Source of the DNA: Forficula auricularia
Lineage: Eukaryota; Arthropoda; Insecta; Dermaptera; Forficulidae
DNA: 64,000 bases
Direction of reading: 5' to 3'
Assembly: GCA_024734495.1 (NCBI GenBank)
Contig: JALMQS010000030.1
Span: forward strand, 6,504,191-6,568,190
How positions within the stretch are numbered: the stretch's first letter is position 1; each line of letters begins with the position of its first letter. Under the pieces are notes generated by a model. It worked only from the letters and a program-made list of their open reading frames with translations, was not told the origin of the DNA and did no database searches. Position numbers and translations under genes: made by a program. Positions 21,655 to 32,810 of the stretch are shown one piece after another.

Positions 21655-22345
21655 TTCAAAATGCAGAAAATATTATTTTTTGAATTATTCTATAGAGATT
21701 TTAATATGATCTTATATTTATTATGCCCTTAAATGAACAATTTATATATAAAGCTGAAGGTTTTCTGCATTTTATTCGATCACGACTCTAATGTAGGGAA
21801 TTTTTGTCAAATATTGGAGTGAAAATAATATTTGAACTTATATATTTCTAACTTGAAATAATGATATTAAAATATCTTTTTTCAAATCAGCGCGGTCAAA
21901 ATAATTCTTGTTGACGTATCAATTATTCTTTGATATATTAATGAGAAAATTAAAAAAAAATTAATTTATCTATAAGTTTATTAATAATTACTAGGCCATC
22001 TCTAGTGTATCGAGTCTTGAAAAAATTTCCACGTTTTGATTATTTAATTTGCGGGTGAGCGATTCTTTCATTAGAATCTGATGGATGAAAATAACTAAAA
22101 AGGGCGCTGATATAACAATCTCTCTTTCATTAGAGCTAAGAAGGCATTGCAAAGGGTGCCAAATCCAAGTTCAAAACCTGTTTCATACTATTAGAGATTA
22201 ATTTCTTAATTTCTATTATTCTATAGGAATGGCCTATTGTACTTGGACCAAAACCATAACGATACTCGTTATAGAGAGAGAGATATTCATTTGAACTTCA
22301 TTAAAATTCAGACAAAAATGTACAAAAAAAATTACTTGTTTCGGC
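21655..22345 (+). repeat. Large dispersed repeat family D, copy 1
   Basis: Sequence 21990-22300 (ATCGAGTCTTGAAAAAATTT, TCTTTCATTAGAATCTGATG, GGAATGGCCTATTGTACTTG, GATACTCGTTATAGA) is repeated inverted at 39085-39430. The 21780-21870 part (GTAGGGAATTTTTGTCAAAT) recurs inverted at 47375-47465. The shared length of several hundred bases implies an old transposable element. No protein motif survives. Confidence 0.65.
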
Positions 22346-22979
22346 TCTAGCTTAGCAAGCTGAGCGAGTCTTGAAAAAGTTTTTACTTTTTCTTCTATTT
22401 CTTTGTATTTTTAATCGCGTTGAGAAATTCACTAAAATTTAGTTTGTAATTAACTTTGCCGAATCATTTAATTGAAATTTCTTGAAAATATACTTATTAT
22501 TAACTAATGTGGGCTTCCAATATATGAAAAGGTTTCCTTTCCTGATATAGGACATTCTCAATTCAAGAAAGAAGCCCACTAATCTTCGAATTAATTTCAA
22601 GCTAATAAGACAATGCATAATAATTTTGATCTTATCAGGCTTCTTTACACCAACCTAATTGTTAAATTAATTAATAATAGTTACAATATTAATTTTGGTT
22701 AATAATTCAGAAGAAAGTTATAAATTTCTTCCACCTACCTGATGTAAGACCACCAGGAGAGTTCTAATAAACTAGATCCAGAAAATAATTCGTCCAATAT
22801 ATTTACATCGAAACCAACATTTCATCCGTAACTCCTCCTCATGAATAAATTAATAAATTCCTATTTGCCATTCTTCTTCAAATGCATATATTAAAAATCT
22901 ATAGGAAAAAAATAATCAATTTTTAACACTGATGTTATTTTATCGTTTGGTATTTTGCTCAGATCGGTTAGAAGATAAG
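22346..22979. other. Non-coding AT-rich stretch, nothing recognised
   Basis: No exon or RNA evidence. Confidence 0.45.
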
Positions 22980-23430
22980 ATCATCAAGACGATTATCTTT
23001 TATATATAGATATAGAGAGAGAGGAGGATGGTTAAAGCTTCAAGGCAGAAAACGTACACACGGATACACCCACACTGAGTACACAGACGCACACACGCAC
23101 ACCTCCCGGGAAACATTGGTGAGATGTGAGATACAGGCGGCAGTTATGTAACACACAGCTCGATAAAAAATTTGTGTCTGATCTTGCGTGTATCGTTAAT
23201 TAGTGCTTGTGCGTTTGCTTGTAGATCGAACGAGTGGGGCAAAACGAGGGTGGGAGTTCGCTTTTTTCAAGAGGGTCTTCCGTTGGCTTATTTCTGTCTA
23301 AACGTATTTATAAATACGTGCACACGCAAAGCATGCATGCAGTCTTGTACATGTATGCCGTACACGTATAGCATACCGATCTGCAAACTAACTTATTACT
23401 ATAAACTCGCATAGGAACAACGTAGCCAGG
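22980..23430. promoter_or_regulatory. GC-richer island with CA-rich tract; candidate regulatory DNA
   Basis: An imperfect CACACG-type tract (23055-23103) precedes a CpG-containing island up to 23420. The 80-codon plus frame at 23172-23414 lacks any motif and its cysteine-rich look comes from TGC/TGT words in the repeat-like tract. The call rests on composition only. Confidence 0.22.
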
Positions 23431-23996
23431 AAGACAGGCCCTAGTTAAACAATTATTCTCCAAAATTCTATTATCATTTTAGAATTCCCATTTGATAAAT
23501 GAAAAATACTTATTTCAAAACCCAGTGAGCTTTCAGAAAATTTTAAGAATTTGGCAGTCCTGCCTGCATTTCATTAAACTTGACTCTCAAATTTTATCTT
23601 ATTAGCTTCAATCTTTCAAGGGCATAAATCTATTCGCTTTTTCTGATTTTTTGCATTTTTTATGCATAAGTTCTGAAGCGAAAAAGCAAAAATCTAATCA
23701 GTTCATTTTTAATACAATAAAGTCACCATTCGTCCCCGAAACAAGACTTGTGCCTTTTGCTTATTTTTATCTCCGGATTTGTCTCCGATTCGGAACTTTT
23801 TCCTCAAAGTTATAAAATAAAAAATAATGGAAATGAAACCTGATTAATTTAGCAACAATCTAACCACTGAGCAAGAACAGTCATACCACGAAACTCTTGT
23901 CGACATACCTATCTTTGATATTTTTTGTCCTGTCAAGCTATAGAGATGCAAATTCATTCATCTGACAAATATCGTAAACAATGATTTTCAAAGATA
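23431..23996. other. Non-coding AT-rich stretch up to the retroelement
   Basis: Nothing recognised. The last four bases plus 24000 form the left target duplication of the LTR element. Confidence 0.45.
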
Positions 23997-24000
23997 TATA

Positions 24001-24300
24001 TGTAAGTTTCTTCTTAGGTGAAATAAAAATCGAATTCTAAATTGAATTTGTTTTAATAGGTTATGATATAATTGCATTATGTTACAAATGTATATACAAA
24101 TTAAATACAGATCAAATATTGAACAATACCTGAAATTGAATTTTGAATCGATTTTTCAGGGTCCTTTATTATCTCCTATCAATAATTATAATTTTTGATT
24201 TATTAAGTTACACGTCAGCTGAGACTGATGTCATGTCATTGGGACAGGTTGGCTGGCTCGCTTGCCTGTCTCGAGTTTGACCGCAGTTTTCAAACCTACA
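24001..24300 (-). repeat. 3' LTR of the Gypsy element
   Basis: On the minus strand it starts TGTAGG and ends CTTACA. It is 12 bp shorter than the 5' LTR through small indels. TATA at 23997-24000 is the matching target duplication. Confidence 0.9.
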
Positions 24301-24312
24301 TCTCCCCCCTCC
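24301..24312 (-). other. Polypurine tract (plus-strand primer)
   Basis: On the minus strand GGAGGGGGGAGA lies directly before the 3' LTR TGTAGG. A purine run at exactly this place primes plus-strand DNA synthesis in LTR retroelements and confirms the LTR boundary. Confidence 0.85.
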
Positions 24313-25290
24313 AGGCTATCAGCTGGCAGTAACTTCTTTTGTGAAACGTATCGCGTTTTCTTCCTTTTTTTAATGCTACTTCATGAGATGGAATTTGAAA
24401 TTTTTCGCACAATTCGGAAAGGTCCTCTTCTGATCTTGTCCAGTTTATTTTTGTTTAATTTGCTGCCTGCTTCGACATAGTACCATTTCATCTTCCTTGA
24501 ATTCATATTCCTTCCTTCTTTTATCTACTCTGGCTTTATTTTTTGAATTCTTCGAGTCAAGTTTCTTTACTGCTTGCTCTCTGTCTTTCTCCATATTACT
24601 TTCCTGTTGGAGACTTCTTGGAATTATCTCGGATTTGTTTCGAAAAGTAAGTATCCTGGTGCGAATCCTGTAACACTGTGAACAGTATTATTATATTCAT
24701 TGATGCATTCATCTCGCTATCGCAGTCCAATTTCTTCTTTTGTTGTCCCCACTATTTTACATCTTATTCTGTTTACGATTGTTTGATTTGCCCTTCATTT
24801 AAACCAGTTCGATTCAGGACAATCAACACAAGTGAATATTAATTTTGATATTTTGTGTCTTTGAGGTAGTTTTTTAGCTCTTTTGAGTTTATCCCAGCAT
24901 ATTGATCGCCCAATAATGTCTCTTATTGACTTTTTTGTTATTGAGTCAATCAATTTCATAAAATCATTTGCTGTCTGTGTTTTTGAGGTCAGAGCAAATA
25001 CATATCTTGTCATATGGTCCACTAGGATGTGCATATATTTTTTAGATGATTTATTCCCAGAAAATCCTCCAATTGTGTCAATTGACATGATTTCATATGG
25101 TTCTTTTGCGGGTCCAAGCTGTGACATTTGTCCTATTAATCTGCTTCTTCTTGATTTGTTTTCAATGCATGTCGAGCATGTTCTGCAAAATTTTTTTATT
25201 AATTTGTCCATATTCTTGAAATAATAATGAGGTCTTATTTTATTTAGCAAATGCTTAACACCAATATGTCCATAGAAGTCATGAACTTTT
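24310..25290 (-). pseudogene. Integrase remnant
   Basis: The zinc-binding HX4HX29CX2C motif is complete, but the stop-free piece starts after its two His codons (25283-25266). Then MSIDTIGGF carries the first catalytic Asp, followed by HILVDHMTRY. The later part of the core, with the second Asp (DQY) and a SNGLNE-like end, is in another frame after a shift near 24910. C-terminal sequence near 24360-24480 (KLDKIRRGPFRIV) matches the GPFxI turn of Gypsy integrase tails. Stops and frameshifts make it inactive. The role in the family is insertion of the cDNA. Confidence 0.88.
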
Positions 25291-25341
25291 TTATTAATTC
25301 ATCGCCAAATCTTCTTGATACAAATATTCTTTCATTATTTC

Positions 25342-25905
25342 TCAAACCTTTGAACGCGATATCACCTTTTTTACTACATTCTTAGAATTATTTAATTCTT
25401 CTTTGTTTAACTCCTGATCATTCATGATTTCTTCCAAAGATATTATATTTACTACTTTTAAGATGTCTTCTTCGTTTTCAAAGCTCTCTAATACTGGGTT
25501 TCTTGATAGAGAGTCAGCCTCTAAGTTTGTTTTTCCTGGAGAGTATATAATTTTAAAATTATATTGAGACAGATAGAATATCAGTTCTCCGAGAGGTTCA
25601 TCAGTTCTTGCTTTTACTCGCAAAGTCTCCAAAGGCTTATGGTCAGTTATTACAGTAAATTGCCGACCTATTAACCAATGTTGCCAGTATTTTATGGCCT
25701 CTTTAATAGCTAGGCATTCTAGGTATATAGCCTTGTGCTTTTTTTGGGTGGGGTTCAATTTTTTTGAGAAGTAGGCTACTGGGTGGAGAACACCATTTGC
25801 CTGTGGTTGTTTAAGCACACTTCCAAGACCTTCAATACTGGCGTCGGTGTATATAAAAACCTCTTTGTCTTGGTCGTAAATTGAAAGTATTGGGCTTGAA
25901 CACAA
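25342..25905 (-). pseudogene. RNase H domain remnant
   Basis: This is the longest open piece of the element (187 codons). It has YTDASIEGLGSVL (first catalytic Asp), YLECLAIKEAIKYWQHWL (catalytic Glu), FTVITDHKPL (second Asp) and EADSLSR at the end, in Ty3/Gypsy order and spacing. The role is degradation of template RNA during reverse transcription. The reading frame itself looks whole here, but it is cut from RT and integrase by stops and frameshifts. Confidence 0.92.
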
Positions 25906-26239
25906 ATATTCTTTTATTGAGTTAAATGCTTGCTCGCAACTCTCGCTCCACTCAAACTTGACATTTTTCCTTAATAAGTTGTGTAAAGGCTCTAATGTTT
26001 TTACTGAATTTTCAATGTATTTATAATAAAAATTACACTTCCCTAAAAATTCGTCTTATATTTTTCTTGTTTTTAGGCCTTTCAAAACATTTTATTGCTA
26101 TAAGGTTGTCCTTATACGGTGGTCTCACTTGACCTCTCAATGATATAGCCCAAATATTTTATTGAATTTTTGGCGAAATTACATTTTAAAAGTTTCAATT
26201 TGAAACCTTCTTTTTGGATCACATCTATTAATAAGTCGA

Positions 26240-26729
26240 TATGCTTTAAATAAGTTCTTCAAAGGCGTTAGAGAATATCAAATATGTCACGTCAATATAA
26301 TTTATGCAAAAATCACTTTGAAGGCCGTTTGTTTCTTCTTATGTTTTGCTAACACTCTCTGGAATATACTACTCGATGCACTTTGAGACCGAATGGCAAG
26401 GCAGTCCACTCGCCAATGACCTATTTTGGGTAATGCAAATCCCAATTTGTCTCTATCTTTACTTCTCACTGGGATTGACCAAAATGCAGAATTTATGTCT
26501 AAAGCTGAGAACCAAGTGCAACTACCCGCTTTCACCATTATGTCTTCAACTCCTTGGGAAAGGATGACTCTTCCGGAATAAGGATCCGGTTAAGTTCTCG
26601 GAAATCGACACACAAACGTGATCTTCTGCCTTCATCCTTCTTGGATGCCAATGTAACTGGGGCTGCAAAAGGTGAACTAGATTCTTCTATTAATCCAGTC
26701 TTCACGAAGTTTTGATATTTGGTAGCCAA
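26240..26729 (-). pseudogene. Reverse transcriptase remnant
   Basis: In order: LIEESSSPFAAPVTLASKKD (start of the fingers), LCVDFRELN (motif 2), FSALDINSAFWSIPV (motif A, catalytic Asp in LDI), FGLK (26393-26382, motif B, in a shifted frame), and at 26299-26288 YID followed by Val where the YxDD box should have its second catalytic Asp. Frameshifts separate these motifs and the loss in the YxDD box makes polymerase activity impossible. The LDIxxAFxxIPV wording is typical of Ty3/Gypsy. Confidence 0.9.
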
Positions 26730-27175
26730 TTTCTTTTTGATCCGGCAAAACGATCAATACATGGTTTCTTTTAAGACACACATTTACATTCCATTAATTT
26801 TATTTGAGCTTTCCACATTTTTTGGACTCTTCCAACGTCATATTTATCCTTAGCAAAACCTTTTTCTTTTTGTAATAATAAGTTTCTTATATCATTTCTT
26901 TTTTTATCGTCTAAATGACTTAAGTAATGTTCATATTCAATTAATGTTTATATATTCATTTGTAATTTACCTGTTTTTATTTTTTTATTATTTTCTATTA
27001 ATTCAGCTATTTACTCTATTTTTAATTCTTTTTCAATTATTTTGGCGTTATCATTTGTTTTTTTGGAATGTGTCTATCTCTTCTAATTTATTATTCATTT
27101 TCTTTTTAATTTAAAATTATCTTTTTTATTTCTTTTACATTTTTACTGTTAATCTTTTGAAACATTTTTAATTCT

Positions 27176-27535
27176 TCATTCTTGAATCAGTTTAAATTTT
27201 TTTGTTGCATCTAAGCCAAAAGTAACATGTCGTATGAAAAGTTCACTATTTTTTACGACATATATATCTATGAAATCAGATATTTTATTTATTTTAAGTA
27301 GCAAGTGGGCTCGGCCTTCTACAAAATTCACACCATTTATTGTTTTAAATATTGTTTTATCTTTTTTTATTTTTTTTAGTTCTTGTATTATTTCATAATT
27401 TATTAATGACATTAGAACCTGTGTCATAAACAGCTTCAATATTCTTGATTCATCAACTTGTGTACATTTAGCCGTTAACAATGGTGTGGATTTTACCGGG
27501 GCCGGTCTAGTTTTTTTGGTTCTTAAACCCCTCAA
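27176..27535 (-). pseudogene. Retroelement protease remnant
   Basis: The aspartyl protease signature Asp-Thr-Gly-Ser is encoded at 27425-27414, but in a different frame from the main 119-codon open piece, so a frameshift lies beside the active site. Downstream the open frame continues with hydrophobic strands (EGRAHLLLKI, DFIDIYVVKN). The family cleaves the Gag-Pol precursor. This copy is broken. It lies between the knuckle and RT as expected. Confidence 0.75.
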
Positions 27536-27589
27536 TATTTTCAGCTAAATCTATTTCATATTTTTCTTTATATCTTTCTCCACATACGA

Positions 27590-27645
27590 CATATAGCAGT
27601 AGGATGGTATCTGTTTGGCCATCCTAATTTTTCACATTTGTAACA
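27590..27645 (-). pseudogene. Decayed nucleocapsid zinc knuckle
   Basis: CYKC is encoded at 27645-27634 and followed by EKLG and a second half where the expected His and Cys of CX2CX4HX4C are replaced (W and H). A second CG-containing knuckle-like piece follows in a shifted frame. It lies between gag and protease, where Gypsy elements carry their RNA-binding knuckles. Confidence 0.55.
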
Positions 27646-27963
27646 GGGTGTCTTTATAACATATCTGTCATTAGGTTTTTTTTAATTTCTTTTCTATCTT
27701 TTTTTAAATATTCTAAACCATATTTTCTAAGAATATGAATCAATTGGTCTCGTATTTTTTATTTCTTCTTTATCAAGAATATCTTGTATATTTTGAGGTA
27801 AACCTATAACAATGTGATTTATTTTTTGACACTTCTGCGATTGACGGTTCAGCATCTAGTGTATGACTTTCTTTTTGAATCTGTAACTCAATTATTGGTC
27901 CATCTATACATACTTAAATTTGTAAGCATATCTAGCTTCAGCCCAACCTACTTTTTGCATAAA

Positions 27964-28317
27964 TCAATAAAAAAGATTTTGTCCATTTTGACCAATCGTT
28001 ATCAGAGATCTTTTTCGTGTTACTTCTGGCACCATTCTTTTGAGTTGCCCTCTAGGAAGAATCTTTATAATTTGTATCTTCATAATACTATCATATATTT
28101 TATGTCGTTCACATTCTATTTCAAAAAATTTTAACCATTCTGCTGCATTTTGTTGAATGCCATAAAATTTATTTAAGTTAAATTTTTTTTCGATATCTAA
28201 TAATATGTTTTCTTTTCTTTTAATTTCTAAGTCCAGGTTATTGAGAGTATCAGTTTTATCCTCATCAATTCTGGATCTTATTGAAGAATCTAGACTTCCT
28301 TCAGTCGATTCTTCCAA
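27964..28317 (-). pseudogene. gag-like remnant of the Gypsy element
   Basis: A 117-codon open piece is acidic at the start (EESTEGSLDSS) with a charged, possibly coiled-coil segment at about residues 25-45. It is followed by a segment with AAEWLKFFEIECERH. The W...FE.ECERH pattern recalls the capsid region of Gypsy gag proteins. It is the first coding region after the 5' LTR, as expected. Coding between 28318 and 28640 and downstream to 27650 continues in broken frames. Assignment rests on position and this pattern. Confidence 0.6.
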
Positions 28318-28643
28318 AAAAAATCTTTAAATATAAAATTATTGTCTTCATCTATATATAGTTTCTTAATCTCATCTGATAAAGTTATATTAACATTTCT
28401 GAAATGTCCTCTCTTTGGACATGCTTTTAAACGCTGACTTTATTAAAGTTAACGTCAAGGCTTAGTTCTTTGTGTGATTTCTCACCTTGATGTTCTTCTG
28501 GTAAAGTCGCAGCTAGACTAGATTATCCGATATTAATTTTATGCTTTTGATCGAATTCACCAAGGAACCTTCAATCTCTTCTTTTTTTAGATGTATCCTT
28601 ACTTTAATCGGCATCTTTTTGGTGGTAGGAAAAACCATCGATG

Positions 28644-28955
28644 TGTAAGTTTCTTCTTAGGTACAATAAAATCGAACTTCTGAAATTGAATTTTGGCTTA
28701 ATAGGTTATGATATAATGTACATTAATATTTGCATACCATATACAAATTAAATACAGATCAAATATTGAACAAATACCTGAAATGGAATTTTGAATCGAT
28801 TTTTCAGGTCCTTTATTATCTCTTATTAATAATTATAATTTTTGATTTATTAAGTTACACGTCAGCTGAGACTGATGTCATGTCATTGGGACCGGTTGGC
28901 TGGCTCGCTTGTGCAGGTCTCGAGCTGCAGACGCGCAGTTTTCAAACTTATTACA
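28644..28955 (-). repeat. 5' LTR of the Gypsy element
   Basis: It aligns over its length with 24001-24300. Shared blocks include ACAAATTAAATACAGATCAA and TTAAGTTACACGTCAGCTGA. On the minus strand it starts TGTAATAAG and ends CTTACA. TATA follows it at 28956-28959. Confidence 0.9.
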
Positions 28956-28959
28956 TATA

Positions 28960-30235
28960 CAGGAAAATAAAATGTTTAAAAATATATTAAAAACGTAGTT
29001 TAAAAATTAAATTTTCATTTAAATGTTCATGAGAATGTGTTTGTGAAAATCTAACTACTATATGTAGTACCTTGAAAACTTTTAAATATCATAAAAATGG
29101 ACTATGGAAGATATTTCAGTAATTTCAACGCCATTTTACATATTTCGAATTTAATCTTCTACGACTTTTAAAGTGTTTTTGAGAAGAAGAACTTATTTAT
29201 GATTTATCTTGTTCTTTTGTTCAAAGGTTGACCATCATTCTGACCAAGATGATGATCTTGGAAGCAGCTGTCCTGAAAGTATCGAGAATGAGCATTTCTT
29301 TAACTTTCAGATTCTTCAGTTGTTAATTTGTTAATTAAGAGGAGTTTCGGATGAAAACCCCACTCTCATGAAATGACTCCACAAACGCTCCAGAATGTTT
29401 AGTCGAAACTTTATGAATATTTTATAAAAGGTCCAAACTATGTTCCTATAATGATATTAATGCAAAAATATGTTGTACCAAAGAGATGCAAACTTCTCTG
29501 TAGTCCGGGGTGGACTCTTATACAATATAGTGAAAAAGAAGGATATTTTTTTAGGAATTAGGTCAAACTTAATGGGATCTGTGGAAGCGAGTCTTAAAAG
29601 ACGGTTATGGTATATGCCTCTAGAAAAACGAACGCGGGAAGAGAGTTTTAGTCTCTAGCGTTATGGGGATTAACGTTAACGTGGCTTCAGCTAAAGCTTC
29701 TCTTGATATCTTCGATATTGTGTGTTAATATCTTATGTCAAATATCTTCATTGGTAACATATTGTCTTATACCGAGATGCAGAACAAATCAATTTAAACA
29801 ATCTTTTAGCATGCTTCATTTTTCTTGGGATTTTTAACGTTTTATTCTTGGGTATTTTAAAATTTGTGGAACTTGCTGTATCATTTTCAAAACCGTTTCC
29901 AGAATTGTAATCTATCTCGTGATAAATCCTAAAACCTTGACAATATTTAAAACAAGTATTTACGTATATATATTGCTTAGCTTCATTATTCATAAATATG
30001 AAATCTTGAAAGATCTTTGTAAAAGAAATTTGAAGTTTCCAAATTTCGATTACTTATTTAGATAAACTGATTGCGATAGAGTTCTTTTTCGATTAAAATT
30101 AAAAGAACAATCACGAATTATCCAAATCAGTTTTGAATTTATTTTTTCTATTAATCACTACTATAGAACGGGGTTAAATTTGCAGACTAATAAATTGGCC
30201 ATTATCGCTTTACTTTTATCAGCCAATGTGTTTCT
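28960..30235. other. Non-coding AT-rich stretch, nothing recognised
   Basis: Short frames at 29470-29658 (plus) and 29748-29993 (minus) have no motifs or splice context. Confidence 0.45.
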
Positions 30236-30625
30236 CTCTCTAAAGCGTAAATAATTGAATCCTCCTACTCTTTCTTACTTTTCTTCTTCTTCTTCGATTT
30301 TTTTTTTTTTTTATTTATATTTATTTTCAAGAAAAAGGCAAAAGTTCCGCTCCAGTAATTCTCTCTAGCTGGCTTGCGTGATTTACTCCCCCGCGTTGGA
30401 AAAATATTTATTACTCTGGTACTCACAACTCGTTTGCTTATTTTTCCACATTACAAATCCGATGAGAAGTTATTTTTTTTAATTCACTTTCAAGAAGGTA
30501 TTAAAGACTTTCCATATAAAACGGAGGTGGTGGTAGTTGTGTACTACTGCGTGTGCACGCGACATAACTCACTTGACGTGTGTTCTTTCAAACGACGGTC
30601 TCCCATATTTTATTCAAAGTAAGCA
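30236..30625. promoter_or_regulatory. Pyrimidine-rich and GC-richer island; possible regulatory DNA
   Basis: A CTTCTT/T-run tract (30280-30312) is followed by a GC-richer stretch with CATATAAAACGG (30509-30520, TATA-like) and CGTGTGCACGCGAC (30549-30562). The 82-codon plus frame at 30374-30622 has no recognisable domain. A low-confidence compositional call. Confidence 0.2.
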
Positions 30626-32520
30626 TTTAATGTTGATTTTTCTATATAAATTACTTTCGAAACTTGTAAACACCTTTCAATCTATCAATATTTTCGCTCG
30701 TATTTTCTTATTAATTTGCTACTGGAGATATAATTTTATTATTATTTTAAAAATAAAAATAAACAAATAGTGATGACCATTTAAAATATTAAAATTTAGT
30801 TTATTAAGTTGTTTGTTTTTTAGTTTAATGATTCGTATATTACAGGCATCTATTTAGATTTTTTGGAAGAGGTCAAAATTAAAAAAAATCATAATTTAAA
30901 AAAAAAATTAGAATATATGAATGCAAGAGTATTTTAATAAAAGTAAAGTTCAATTGGAGGAACAAATTGAAAAAAACTTCATCAATCAATTTTTTTTTTT
31001 TTGGGAAATTCGATTTCAACTAAAGAAACAAACTAAAACTATTGTATTGATGTTTGGAGGACCTAGCCACCGAGGACTTGTGCCTCTAAGCAGGTCGAGA
31101 AATAAAGATTTATTTATTTATTTATTTATTTATTTAAAAGAAAATAATAATACCAGGCTTTTCAGAAACTAGCTTTTCAATTTCAGGCTCGTATGTGATA
31201 CACAGACATATCATTTTCAAGTTCGAGACGATTTTTCACTCTATTTTTTTATGGCAGTACAAGAAGAGAAAAAGCAAACTCGCATAAATATGATGTCTTA
31301 AAATAAACCAAATACTTGAGAGCTTTTTCGCCAACTCAGGAAATTATTGCATCCTTTTGGTCTAAAAATGATCAAGGTTCTGTAAAAAAATATATGTCTT
31401 AATGAGGTTGTCATGTGCTTAATGGAAATAAACATAGATATAAATATACGAGTATAAATATGTAGGTATATGTATAATTTATTTGTTAGGGAGTATAGTT
31501 TCGAAGGTTGAACCTTTATTATCAGTCATTTAATTAGAAATATTGTTTCTGTTATTTCACATGGATTCAATTACCCAATCGGATATGGAAAAATTCGTTT
31601 TGTTGTTATAGCAAGCTAGATACATAGCAAACAATTTCCCTTTCTGTATCAAAAACTCTGCTACTAACGATAAAACAAATTCTTTTCAATTCCATAATTT
31701 GATATTTCATTAAGTTGTTCTTTCATGATTGTTGGAATCCTAGAATGTTTAAAAGGAATTTTACTACTTGCAGCGACTATAGCAAGAACAGTATGAGTGA
31801 AGGGAGTCGCCAACAAAATTTCTTTCAAAAGGGAGTCCCTCTTTGGAAATGTTTGGGATTCACTGTAAGACAATTCCCAAAGGAAAGACTTAATCTAACC
31901 AAATTTTTCAACCCTCCCCCCCAGACCTACATTAATAATCATAAACAATAATGATTAAAATAAAAAATAATTGAGTTACAAATAGTGTAATGGATTTATT
32001 AACATTCATCTTGGGGAAAAACCCTAAAAATGGGGGTGGGGCGTCCCTAGACATCAATCCAATAAACAACTCTATTGGTATAGAATTTTTTAGTTCACAA
32101 ATGAGGAAGATAATAACAACCTTCCAAATTCAACACCCAAATAAATTTTTTCTCATTTTTCTTCCATCATATTTTTTATAATGTATGAGAATTTTTTTTT
32201 ATAAAGTTAATAAATAAGTATGTAATTATACACAATATATTCACAATTTAAGAATTATTAAACTATGTATAAGCTGATTATTTATTGATGGTTAGTAGTG
32301 ATAGATATATTTTTATATACTCAAATATTTTTTTACTTTTAAGGCTTATTGGGTATTAATTAATTACATAAATAGATTTGGTATCGACAGCTCGTCCCAG
32401 TTGATTTATTTAATAAATTATTATATACATTTGTGTCAACTTTATGCATCATACCATCTTTCTACAAAAAAAGTGTAATTTCTTTATTAATTACTGGCAA
32501 ATTAAAAAAAATGTAATGAA
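30626..32520. other. Non-coding stretch with (ATTT)n
   Basis: A (TTTA)n run at about 31108-31135 follows GC-richer sequence from 31053, reminiscent of a SINE tail but without a clear Pol III box. A C-run lies at 31914-31922. No exon was recognised. Confidence 0.4.
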
Positions 32521-32524
32521 AAGA

Positions 32525-32810
32525 CGAATCCCATACATTGGCTCATTTCCACCCCCGTGTTTGTTTTCCTTTGATTCGCCGCCTCTACCAATCATCGACT
32601 TGTTCCTCTGCCTGCTTTCCTTCTCTTCCTCTTTCCCTCTTTTACTCTCTATCTCCATCTCTATCCCGCACTCTTTTGCTCTCTATCTCCGTCGCGCTTA
32701 ACCATTAGTTGGCCTTAATTACGACTCCAGGTCTCGATGTTAATTTGTAATCTCTCGCCAAAATAAACTCTCCTGAGGAGACATTATGAAGGCCTCCCTG
32801 GGAGTAATAA
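32525..32810. promoter_or_regulatory. Pyrimidine-rich island (GAGA sites on minus strand)
   Basis: A long C/T-rich tract (32595-32695) reads GAGA/GAGAGA repeats on the minus strand, the binding pattern of GAGA-factor-type proteins in insects. Flanking GC-richer sequence with CTCCTGAGGAG follows. The plus frame at 32444-32701 is a by-product of the tract. Confidence 0.25.

Larger units (their letters stand above)
24001..28955 (-). mobile_element. Degenerate Ty3/Gypsy LTR retrotransposon
   Basis: The complete structure is 4955 bp and transcribed on the minus strand. It has two LTRs (28644-28955 as 5', 24001-24300 as 3'), each reading TGTA...TACA, and a 4-bp target duplication TATA (23997-24000 and 28956-28959). 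A purine tract abuts the 3' LTR. Order on the minus strand is gag, CCHC knuckle, protease, RT, RNase H, integrase. That order (integrase last) defines Ty3/Gypsy and not Copia. No envelope-like frame is visible. Stops and frameshifts interrupt every domain and the LTRs differ by many substitutions and indels, so it is old and inactive. It sits inside the inferred minus-strand intron, in the same orientation as that gene. Confidence 0.93.

Noticed and set aside
23172..23414. Cysteine-rich 80-codon frame, considered as a small secreted peptide
   Set aside because: The first residues are not a convincing signal peptide and the cysteines come from TGC/TGT words in CA/TG-rich sequence. No homologous pattern recognised.
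24883..25224. Plus-strand 113-codon frame
   Set aside because: It is the antisense shadow of the integrase remnant.
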